64,000 nucleotides of DNA from Weissella minor (lineage in GTDB: Bacteria > Bacillota > Bacilli > Lactobacillales > Lactobacillaceae): contig NZ_JQCD01000030.1 of the NCBI RefSeq assembly GCF_001437425.1, forward strand, positions 1,594-65,593, read 5' to 3'. Position numbers and translations under genes: made by a program. The notes below the pieces were generated by a model. That model was given only the letters and a program-made list of their open reading frames with translations. It searched no databases and was not told where the DNA came from. Below, one piece after another: positions 8,677 to 15,144 of the stretch (the stretch's first letter is position 1; every line of letters begins with the position of its first letter).

Positions 8677-9801
8677 ATGAGTGAAGAAACGTTACCTGGA
8701 ACAACGATTGGGATATTAGGTGATGACATTGTTAGTAGTTATTTAGCACAGGCTGCACAACGTCAGGGCTTTTTAGTTGCGGGGTATAGTGATTATGATG
8801 ATGCACCGGTTATAAAAAAAGCCGATTATCGGTTAATTGGTCATGAAGAGCTAACCAATTTCATTGGTTTGTCAGATTTAATGACGTATGCCTCTTCATG
8901 GGTACCAAATCATGTGATTTCAACTTTAGAAGAAACAGCGGTCCATTTACCGCAAGGATTAGATTTGATTAGTTTTACGGATGACCATGCCCTAAGTAAG
9001 GCTTTTGCTGAAGAACAAGCGCTTAATATTTTACCTTATGAAATTGGCACGTCATTAGATGATGTTGCTGCAGCCGCAAGGACATTAGGGTATCCAATTA
9101 TTGTTAAGCCAAACTATCGGCATCATCAGGGTAATCGCGCGGTGGTTGTCAAAGGGGCTTACGATTTAGGAAAAGTGGCACCATTAATTGATGGTGTGCC
9201 GGTTATTATTGAAAGCTTTTTAGAAAATATTCAAGAATATTCATTGACAGCGGTTCGTGACCAAGATGGTGAATTTGTATTTTATCCTTTGCGTCAGACC
9301 CAGGTAGAGGCCAATCAGTTACATTGTGCTTGGACAGTTGGATCAACGAACAATCTTGTGCGTCAAGAAATGAATGATATTACGACAAAAATTGGTACAG
9401 CACTCAATTATATTGGTGCTTATGCGGTGCATTTTTTCTATTCAGATGCCGGAAATTTGTATGTGCGTGATATTACGGCGGGGATTGAACGCGTTGATTT
9501 AATGTATGGTGATATTTGTAATTGTTCCGTTGAAGAACAGCATCTACGGGCGATTACAGGGCAAAAAGTGATGCCAGTTGTCACGCAACAAGAAGGGGCA
9601 TTTATGCCGCTTGTACCAGGTAATTTGAATAAACTTAAATTCCAATGGGGGATTCATGATAATTGGCGCGTCAATATCTATCCAGATGTCCCTTATAGCG
9701 TACAATGTGGGCATGTGGTGCTAACTGGTGCAGACATTGAGAAAGTGTTGAACCAAATTCGCGTGGTACAAATGTGGGATTTCGATAAAATTAAAGAATA
9801 A
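8677..9801 (+). CDS. Divergent PurK-like ATP-grasp protein
   Basis: 374 residues with PurK-like architecture: an N-terminal nucleotide-fold domain (TIGILGDDIVSSYLAQAA), an ATP-grasp core (LPYEIGTSLDDVAAAARTLGYPIIVKP, later VIIESFLENIQEYSLTAVRD) and a C-terminal barrel-like part (EEQHLRAITGQ). Canonical PurK makes N5-carboxyaminoimidazole ribonucleotide in purine synthesis. Here the N-terminal glycine loop (normally GGGQLG) reads GDDIVSS, and the PRPHNSGHWT block is replaced by VRDITAGIERVDLMYG. The substrate is therefore likely changed. It lies 21 bases after the GH73 gene, probably co-transcribed, away from any purine operon. Fold assignment is firm; function is open. Confidence 0.75.
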   Translation: MSEETLPGTTIGILGDDIVSSYLAQAAQRQGFLVAGYSDYDDAPVIKKADYRLIGHEELTNFIGLSDLMTYASSWVPNHVISTLEETAVHLPQGLDLISFTDDHALSKAFAEEQALNILPYEIGTSLDDVAAAARTLGYPIIVKPNYRHHQGNRAVVVKGAYDLGKVAPLIDGVPVIIESFLENIQEYSLTAVRDQDGEFVFYPLRQTQVEANQLHCAWTVGSTNNLVRQEMNDITTKIGTALNYIGAYAVHFFYSDAGNLYVRDITAGIERVDLMYGDICNCSVEEQHLRAITGQKVMPVVTQQEGAFMPLVPGNLNKLKFQWGIHDNWRVNIYPDVPYSVQCGHVVLTGADIEKVLNQIRVVQMWDFDKIKE

Positions 9802-9837
9802 AAAAACTAGTTAGGGATTAACCTAACTAGTTTTTTT
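9798..9837. terminator. Bidirectional terminator between convergent genes
   Basis: ACTAGTTAGG (9806-9815) pairs perfectly with CCTAACTAGT (9822-9831) around the loop GATTAA. A runs on the left and T runs on the right let it serve both the PurK-like gene and the minus-strand micropeptide gene. Confidence 0.93.
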
Positions 9838-9949
9838 AGAAAATACCAGTAATGGCTAATAGAGAACTACCAACCATAATAATTAGCATGAAAATCACAA
9901 ATATTTTGGTGATTTTTTGCATTGTTGTTTTTTCTTTTTTCTTACTCAT
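9836..9949 (-). CDS. DUF4044-type membrane micropeptide (37 aa)
   Basis: A 37-residue frame with AGGAG about 8 bases before its ATG (complement of 9947-9949). A lysine-rich head (MSKKKEKTTMQKITK) precedes one membrane helix (IFVIFMLIIMVGSSLLAITG). This matches the DUF4044 family of about 35-residue proteins in lactic acid bacteria, whose function is unknown. It converges on the PurK-like gene with a shared terminator. A TATAAT (complement of 9989-9994) upstream fits a promoter. Confidence 0.75.
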   Translation of the reverse strand: MSKKKEKTTMQKITKIFVIFMLIIMVGSSLLAITGIF

Positions 9950-10076
9950 TTACGTCATCTCCTATTAGATTTAATAACAATCTAATTAATTATAGCAAAA
10001 AAAATACAGAATGCGCACAGATAGAGACAAATCAAGTATAATATAAAGTACGAATATTTAGAAAAAGGAACGCAAT

Positions 10077-10433
10077 ATGGTAACGATTATTGATTGGCCC
10101 TACAGTATTCTAGTCGTCATTATCTTGACCATTGGAATATTTTTAGCCAAAAGAACAATTCGAAGTTGGCCTCCAAAATTAAATGTTATTGACCTCATGG
10201 TCTTACCAATGCTTTGGAGTCTACAGTGTATAACCTTTCAAATGAGCCATTTTTCATTGGTAGGTCCATTAGTGTTTATGTTTTTATTATGGGGAATCGC
10301 GTTAGCTATATATCAAACGTTTGGATTAAAAACATTTAGACAACAACAATTTTTCATCAACTGGTGGCGAATTGTGGGCGTAACAACAGTGATTATCTAT
10401 GTGGTCATGATTGGATTAACGCAAATCTTATAA
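10077..10433 (+). CDS. DUF3397-like integral membrane protein
   Basis: 118 residues with about four membrane helices: residues about 7-24, 40-57, 63-82 and 97-116. The pattern KLNVIDLMVLPMLWSL and the C-terminal FFINWWRIVGVTTVIIY resemble the DUF3397 family of Firmicutes, of unknown function. A TATAAT at 10037-10042 fits its promoter. The start follows AAAAAGGA. It probably opens the operon running through the cold-shock and NUDIX genes. Confidence 0.65.
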   Translation: MVTIIDWPYSILVVIILTIGIFLAKRTIRSWPPKLNVIDLMVLPMLWSLQCITFQMSHFSLVGPLVFMFLLWGIALAIYQTFGLKTFRQQQFFINWWRIVGVTTVIIYVVMIGLTQIL

Positions 10434-10460
10434 AGTCAAGAAAGTGAGTCGATTAAAATT

Positions 10461-10670
10461 ATGGAAAAGTTACATGGTACTGTAAAAAGTTGGGAAGATA
10501 ATAAAGGGTTTGGTTTTATCGAACATCCAGATGAAGCAGATTTATTTGTACATTTTTCGGCATTAATTAATATGCGTGTACGTAGTTTAGAACCTGGTCA
10601 AAAGGTAAGTTATGTCATTGCACCGGGGATTAGAGGTGACCAAGCCGCATTAGTAGAACTTGAAGACTAG
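10461..10670 (+). CDS. Cold-shock domain protein (CspA family)
   Basis: 69 residues forming a single cold-shock domain. RNP1 (KGFGFIEH) and RNP2 (LFVHFSAL) are intact, and the opening GTVKSWEDNKGFGF is typical. The protein should bind single-stranded RNA or DNA in the cytoplasm. The loop MRVRSLEPGQKVSYVIAPGIRG differs from the usual housekeeping Csp wording, so it is a divergent paralogue. It is followed after 13 bases by the NUDIX gene. Confidence 0.92.
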   Translation: MEKLHGTVKSWEDNKGFGFIEHPDEADLFVHFSALINMRVRSLEPGQKVSYVIAPGIRGDQAALVELED

Positions 10671-10683
10671 GAGGACGGCAACA

Positions 10684-11235
10684 ATGGATGAAGCATATCA
10701 AGAGAAAGTGATTACCGAAGATGAAAAGTATGATGGTCACATTGTTCGTGTAACAGAACAGACAGTTGAACTACCAGATGGCCGTCAGGCAAAGCGTGAT
10801 ATTGTTTATCACAGTGGTGCGGTGGCAATTTTAGCGTTGACTAATGATAATAAGATGATTCTTGAAGCGCAATGGCGTGCGCCAATTCAACAAATGACTT
10901 TAGAAATTCCAGCGGGAAAAGTGGATGGTCGTGACCAAAACTATTTAGACACGGCTCGACGCGAGTTGAATGAAGAAACACGCATGCAAGCAGGTCATTT
11001 AGAAAAAATCGCTGGATTTTATACTTCAGTTGGATTTTCGGATGAATATATGGAGCTTTATTTAGCAACAGACTTGTCTCCAGTTGATGAAGAATTACCG
11101 CAAGATGATGATGAGGCAATTGCTTTGAAAATGTATTCATTTGAAGAAATGACAGATTTGTTTCAAGCAGGCCAATTAAATGATGCTAAGACATTGATGG
11201 CGTACTTCTATTGGCAAACACAGCAAACAAAGTAG
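10684..11235 (+). CDS. nudF: NUDIX hydrolase, ADP-ribose pyrophosphatase type
   Basis: 183 residues. The NUDIX box is visible as GKVDGRDQ...ARRELNEET. The upstream LEIPAGKV and downstream GFYTSVGFSDEYMELYLAT are typical of ADP-ribose pyrophosphatases, which hydrolyse ADP-ribose to AMP and ribose 5-phosphate. AGGAGG at 10670-10675 sets ATG 10684. It is followed by a small membrane protein and mtnN, a nucleoside-salvage neighbourhood. Exact substrate preference is inferred from family. Confidence 0.87.
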   Translation: MDEAYQEKVITEDEKYDGHIVRVTEQTVELPDGRQAKRDIVYHSGAVAILALTNDNKMILEAQWRAPIQQMTLEIPAGKVDGRDQNYLDTARRELNEETRMQAGHLEKIAGFYTSVGFSDEYMELYLATDLSPVDEELPQDDDEAIALKMYSFEEMTDLFQAGQLNDAKTLMAYFYWQTQQTK

Positions 11236-11241
11236 GGCGTT

Positions 11242-11523
11242 ATGTGGGAAAAAATAAAAGCATATTTTAAACGTAAGCAGACAGAGCGGCAAGCGAAAAA
11301 AGATCGGATTGCTGCTGTTAAACCCACGCTCGACCAATTTAATCCACCATTAACGCGAAAAGAATGGCGTTTAACTGGTCGTGGAAAATATGAGTTTGAT
11401 GCAAACACGCGTAAATTAACCCAATTTGGGTTGACTGTGCGGCTTGAACACCGATTAAATTTGATGATGCTAGTTCTTTTGGCATTAGTTGTTGTTACTT
11501 ATATAGTGATGTTGTTCTTTTAA
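11242..11523 (+). CDS. Small basic single-pass membrane protein, unknown
   Basis: 93 residues. A strongly basic N-terminal half (KAYFKRKQTERQAKKDR) is followed by a conserved-looking middle (PPLTRKEWRLTGRGKYEF) and one C-terminal membrane helix (LMMLVLLALVVVTYIVMLFF). The tail-anchor-like layout puts the basic domain in the cytoplasm. I do not recognise a characterised family. It is packed between nudF and mtnN, so it is likely co-expressed with them. Confidence 0.75.
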   Translation: MWEKIKAYFKRKQTERQAKKDRIAAVKPTLDQFNPPLTRKEWRLTGRGKYEFDANTRKLTQFGLTVRLEHRLNLMMLVLLALVVVTYIVMLFF

Positions 11524-11533
11524 GGAGGAAAAT

Positions 11534-12220
11534 ATGCGATACGGAATCGTGAATGCAATGGAAGAAGAGAAAATTGCTTTACTTGAGGCGATGTCAGACA
11601 CTAAAACGTCTGAACATGGTGGTAAGACTTTTTACGAAGGAATGATTGGTGCCCATGATGTTGTGGTTGTTGAAGCGGGGATTGGAAAAGTTGCGGCTGC
11701 GATTACAACAACTTTATTATTAAACGAATTTGACATTGATTTTGTCATTAATTCGGGATCAGCCGGGGCTTTAGGGCATGATTTACGCATTGGGGATGTC
11801 GTGGTTGCAGATGATCTCGCATATGCTGACGCGGACGCACGTGCTTTTGGGTATGATTATGGACAAGTTCCACAGCAACCAGCACGTTTTGCAACGGATA
11901 AGGTGTTGTCAACGCAATTAAGCGAAAATTTTGCCAAGAGTGATAAGCAATTGTTACACGGGTTAATTGTTACGAGCGACTCATTTATCGCGCATGATGA
12001 TCAAAAACAAGCTATCTTAGAACATTTTCCTGATGCCTTATCTGCAGAAATGGAAGGGGCTGCGATTGCACAAGTCGCTACTTATTATCAGAAGCCTTTT
12101 GCTGTTGTTCGTGCGATATCAGATAATGCTAATGGTGAAGCAGGACCAACTTTCGATGAATTTATTATTGAAGCGGGGCAACAATCAGCTCAAGTATTGA
12201 TTGATTTCTTTAACAAGTAA
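11534..12220 (+). CDS. mtnN: 5'-methylthioadenosine/S-adenosylhomocysteine nucleosidase
   Basis: 228 residues. The N-terminal GIVNAMEEEKIALLEAM supplies a catalytic glutamate. GIGKVAAA, NSGSAGALG, AEMEGAAIAQV and RAISDNAN are family signatures, with Glu in MEGA and Asp in ISDNA completing the active site. It cleaves adenine from MTA and SAH in the activated methyl cycle and feeds AI-2 synthesis where LuxS is present; luxS is not in this window. The start follows AAGGAGG. Confidence 0.96.
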   Translation: MRYGIVNAMEEEKIALLEAMSDTKTSEHGGKTFYEGMIGAHDVVVVEAGIGKVAAAITTTLLLNEFDIDFVINSGSAGALGHDLRIGDVVVADDLAYADADARAFGYDYGQVPQQPARFATDKVLSTQLSENFAKSDKQLLHGLIVTSDSFIAHDDQKQAILEHFPDALSAEMEGAAIAQVATYYQKPFAVVRAISDNANGEAGPTFDEFIIEAGQQSAQVLIDFFNK

Positions 12221-12261
12221 ATCTTAAAGAATAACTATATATATGAAGGAAACTAACAATT

Positions 12262-12603
12262 ATGGCTTTTGAAAAGGAAATAAAAATTCCTGGTGATGAT
12301 CGCACATACGTGATTAGTCCAAGAATTAGACGGTATGCATTAACTGATACTGGGTTTGTTAATCAAAAAAATGGTACTTTTGTGATGGAACGGTCACTTG
12401 AACCGATGAAACCAATTACAGGTGCCGTTAAACTCAAGGTTGTTGTGAATGGCACATTGGACGGTATGAAGATCAAAACATTAAATCCAGCTGGTACAGT
12501 GACAGTTAATTTATTTAAGATGAAAGATAATGCAGAGATGGTAGAACTTTATCATTTTTATCTTGAAGAGTTAATCCAACGTGAAATCATTGATGAAAAA
12601 TAA
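12262..12603 (+). CDS. DUF1831 family protein
   Basis: 113 residues matching the LAB family DUF1831: AFEKEIKIPGDDRTYVISPRIRRYAL at the start and FYLEELIQREII at the end. The fold is small and soluble; function is unknown. In many lactobacilli it is next to cysteine desulfurase or mtnN genes. Here it is 41 bases after mtnN and closes the transcription unit at a strong terminator. Confidence 0.85.
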   Translation: MAFEKEIKIPGDDRTYVISPRIRRYALTDTGFVNQKNGTFVMERSLEPMKPITGAVKLKVVVNGTLDGMKIKTLNPAGTVTVNLFKMKDNAEMVELYHFYLEELIQREIIDEK

Positions 12604-12647
12604 AAAAAGTGGGATATTTCGATACGATATGTCTCACTTTTTTTTTG
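12602..12647 (+). terminator. Terminator after DUF1831 gene
   Basis: AAAAAAAGTG pairs with CACTTTTTTT; inner GA-ATAT against ATAT-TC pairs extend the stem. Nine T residues follow. Confidence 0.88.
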
Positions 12648-13109
12648 TGATTTGGGTAAAAGTAATGAAAATGTGGAACGTAAAACCTTTAACTAACCTA
12701 AAAACACTGTTTTTAGTAAATTAATCGATTGATTCGTAACTTATCAGTTGTTACATAATTGACACATTAAGTACTTTCCCGCGAATAAAAAAATTGCAAG
12801 CGAAAAAAATAAAATTTATTTGCTGAAATTTGCATTAATTAGCAAAAAAACGTTTTAAAAACAAAGAGCGTCAAAAAACTGTTCTAGACGGCTTGTGATA
12901 AAAAATATTACTGATTGTGTCGAAATTCCATGGATTTTGTCATTTTAGCGCAATGCTTCGATTTCTTTTTGTAATTCACTTTTGTTTTGGCTTGTTAAAC
13001 TAATATTTGTCGTTGAGAGAGAGCCGCAAGCAACAAGCTTGGGTACGACAAAGAGAGTTTTAAAAATTAAAATTAAAAAGATCGTTTTACGCTAAAGGAG
13101 AAATCTATA
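12648..13109 (+). promoter_or_regulatory. Long leader region of LysM/APF gene with structured 5' UTR
   Basis: This 460-base region has no convincing ORF. Near the gene, TTTGTCGT (13006-13013) pairs perfectly with ACGACAAA (13045-13052), enclosing an inner AAGC-aacaa-GCTT hairpin. This gives a closed structured element 58 bases before the start codon. A second hairpin, CTAAAAAC-act-GTTTTTAG, lies near 12698-12716. I could not assign a known riboswitch class. A TAATAT at about 13000 may be a -10 element, in which case the hairpin is at the extreme 5' end of the mRNA and could stabilise it. Confidence 0.5.
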
Positions 13110-13931
13110 ATGAATAAACATTTAATGTCAGCATTAGCAGTCGCAGGTTTGGCCACATTCGGTGCATCAGTTGATGCATCTGCAGATTCATACACAGTTA
13201 AGGGTGGTGACACACTATCAAGTATCGCTGCAGCCCATGGTACAACTGTTTCAGCATTAGCATCAGCAAATAACATGTCACAAGATGGTATGATTTACCA
13301 AGGTGAAGACATTCAAGTTAATGGTGAAGCTATCGCCAGTGCACCGGTTGATGCAACAACTTACACAGTTAAGTCTGGTGACACATTAGCTAAGATTGCA
13401 CAAAGCCATAATACAACAGTTGATAAGTTGGCTGCGTTGAACAATCTTGCTAACCCAGAAATGATTTATGTTGGTGAAGTTTTGCAATTGCAAGGTGAAG
13501 TTCAAGTACAAGCTGCAGCGCCAGTGCAACAAGCACCAGTAGAACAAGCAGCACCAGTACAACAAGCACAAGCCCCTGTACAACAAGCAGCAGCGCCAGT
13601 ACAACAACAAGCCGTACAAACTGCAGCACCAGTGCAACAAGCAGCAGCGCCAAAGGCCACAAATACAGCCAGTGCTTCAGGTTCAACTTATGACCAATTC
13701 ATTGCTAACGGTGGAACAGCAGCAATGTGGAATACAATTGTGATGCCTGAATCAGAAGGAAACCCAAATGCGGTATCACCAAATGGTTACCGTGGATTAG
13801 GTCAAACTAAGGAAGGTTGGGGAACTGGTTCAGTTGAACAACAAACAAAGGGAATGCTTAACTATGCCAACTCACGTTATGGTTCAGTTAACAATGCCGT
13901 TTCATTCCGTCAAGCTAATGGTTGGTGGTAA
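13110..13931 (+). CDS. Secreted LysM protein with APF/transglycosylase-like C-terminus
   Basis: 273 residues. A signal peptide (residues 1 to about 25, ending VDASA-DS) precedes LysM 1 (about 27-70, YTVKGGDTLSSIAAAHGTT) and LysM 2 (about 84-128, YTVKSGDTLAKIAQSHNTT). An Ala/Pro/Gln linker of repeated APVQQ units follows, then a C-terminal domain with MPESEGNPNAVSPNGYRGLGQTKEG and the terminal ANGWW. That ending is typical of aggregation-promoting factor (APF)-type wall proteins of lactobacilli. LysM binds peptidoglycan; the C-terminal domain resembles lytic transglycosylases, with the Glu in PESEG a likely catalytic residue. AAAGGAG sets the start. Confidence 0.9.
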   Translation: MNKHLMSALAVAGLATFGASVDASADSYTVKGGDTLSSIAAAHGTTVSALASANNMSQDGMIYQGEDIQVNGEAIASAPVDATTYTVKSGDTLAKIAQSHNTTVDKLAALNNLANPEMIYVGEVLQLQGEVQVQAAAPVQQAPVEQAAPVQQAQAPVQQAAAPVQQQAVQTAAPVQQAAAPKATNTASASGSTYDQFIANGGTAAMWNTIVMPESEGNPNAVSPNGYRGLGQTKEGWGTGSVEQQTKGMLNYANSRYGSVNNAVSFRQANGWW

Positions 13932-13947
13932 GATTTAAATCAACACG

Positions 13948-13988
13948 TAAAAAAGCGAGTCACTGTCATGCAGTGACCCGCTTTTTTT
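13948..13988. terminator. Terminator between LysM gene and nrdI
   Basis: AAAAAGCG-A-GTCACTG pairs with CAGTGAC-C-CGCTTTTT around TCATG with one A-C mismatch. Its A and T flanks allow function on both strands, which suits the convergent nrdI. Confidence 0.9.
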
Positions 13989-14035
13989 ATTTTACATCAT
14001 TGAATGAATATCTATTCAGTTAATGCAGAGTATAC

Positions 14036-14482
14036 CTACTGCATGTCATCCAAGGTTTTGCATAATGCATAATAGATGCGCTCAACGTCGTTTTGATTAC
14101 CTCTTAGTTCATAGTCTGCGATCAGCGGACTATCAAACGTCTGAGCATAGCGTTTGGCTGTTAAAACATATTGCGCATTAAAGTTTTTATTACCTGAGCC
14201 AACAACACCAATCAAATGACGGGCATTATTACCAAAACTGATTTGGTCAAATAAGGCGTTGGTCATGATTTCTTTCACGCCATTATCAATCCCATTACCA
14301 CCATCTAAATACGTTGGGACAAAGGCAAAATAAGGGGAAGTTTCATGTTGATCTGGACTCATGTCATTAATTTCAATCCCTTCAAACTGAGGGCCGGCCT
14401 GTTTAGCAGCATAATCAATTAATTTTGAGACAAAAGCACGGGTATTTCCTGATTGAGAAATAAAAAGTATTCGCGTCGGCAT
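14036..14482 (-). CDS. nrdI: NrdI flavodoxin for class Ib ribonucleotide reductase
   Basis: 148 residues. The phosphate-binding FMN loop is SQSGNTRAF, and VGSGNKNFNAQYV is the NrdI signature near the C-terminus. NrdI supplies oxidant for assembling the dimanganese-tyrosyl radical cofactor of NrdF. Here it is transcribed away from nrdHEF with a 333-base shared control region instead of lying inside the operon. Confidence 0.95.
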   Translation of the reverse strand: MPTRILFISQSGNTRAFVSKLIDYAAKQAGPQFEGIEINDMSPDQHETSPYFAFVPTYLDGGNGIDNGVKEIMTNALFDQISFGNNARHLIGVVGSGNKNFNAQYVLTAKRYAQTFDSPLIADYELRGNQNDVERIYYALCKTLDDMQ

Positions 14483-14815
14483 AAGAATTCCTTTCCAAGT
14501 TAATCTAAATTCTCTAACAACGTTAAGCTATATTTTTTAAACTTTCAAGCAAAAATAGTGCTTACTATATGTAAACGTTGATAGATAGGGCTTTGCTCGA
14601 TTTTAAAAAAATCAGCCTAACAGAGCGTTATATTTTAATCTATTTGTAATAATGCCAAAGACTGGCTATGTGTCCATGATATGGGCTGTCAAGCCTTATT
14701 TTTCATTGTTTTTATGCCTTGCAATGAGTTAGGTTTTTAAAGTATACTCAAAAACAGTTATTCAAATCGTTGATTCGAAAATACGAAATATTAAATAAAT
14801 CTAGAGGTAAGCGAG
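14483..14815. promoter_or_regulatory. Divergent nrdI/nrdHEF control region
   Basis: No ORF is supported here. TTGCAA (14719-14724) and TATACT (14743-14748) with 18-base spacing form a likely nrdH promoter. ATGTAAACGTTGATA (14569-14583) matches the CcpA cre consensus at all positions but one. I did not find recognisable NrdR boxes. Confidence 0.5.
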
Positions 14816-15055
14816 ATGCAAAAAATTACGGTATACACGAAGAATAATTGTGTGCAATGTATGATGACAAAGAAGCTATTGGCACAATACCAAATCGAAT
14901 TTGCGGAAGTAAATGTTGAAGAAGTACCAGAGGCATTAGCTTCATTGAAAGAAGCAGGCTTTCAATCAGTACCTGTGACAATCGTTGATAACCAAGAACC
15001 AATTGTTGGGTTCCGCCCAGACTTATTGGCAAATTTAGCTAAGGCGGCCATTTAG
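14816..15055 (+). CDS. nrdH: NrdH glutaredoxin-like redoxin
   Basis: 79 residues. It has the NrdH active site CVQC (about residues 12-15) and the C-terminal VGFRPD motif. NrdH is reduced by thioredoxin reductase and delivers electrons to the NrdE C-terminal cysteines. It is the first gene of nrdHEF. An RNA hairpin element lies in the 89-base gap before nrdE. Confidence 0.95.
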   Translation: MQKITVYTKNNCVQCMMTKKLLAQYQIEFAEVNVEEVPEALASLKEAGFQSVPVTIVDNQEPIVGFRPDLLANLAKAAI

Positions 15056-15065
15056 GCAGCAAATA

Positions 15066-15114
15066 CAACACATGCTAGCCGGTGCAATCAGATTCCGCTA
15101 TGCGGCTTGTGTTG
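15066..15114 (+). ncRNA. Structured RNA element between nrdH and nrdE
   Basis: CAACACA (15066-15072) pairs with TGTGTTG (15108-15114), and AGCCG (15077-15081) pairs with CGGCT (15103-15107), leaving a 4-base bulge TGCT and a 21-base apical loop. It ends 30 bases before the nrdE start and lacks a T tract, so it is not a terminator. It may tune nrdH versus nrdE expression by processing or translation control. Confidence 0.5.
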
Positions 15115-15144
15115 ATACTATAAATAATAGAGTGGGGAGTGCAC

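Noticed and set aside
13501-13670. CRISPR-like or tandem-repeat array
   Set aside because: The repeats are codons for APVQQ units within the coding frame of the LysM protein linker.
13386-13686. Cys- and Leu-rich minus-strand frames inside the LysM gene
   Set aside because: They are the complement of the repetitive Ala/Pro/Gln linker, not a real protein.
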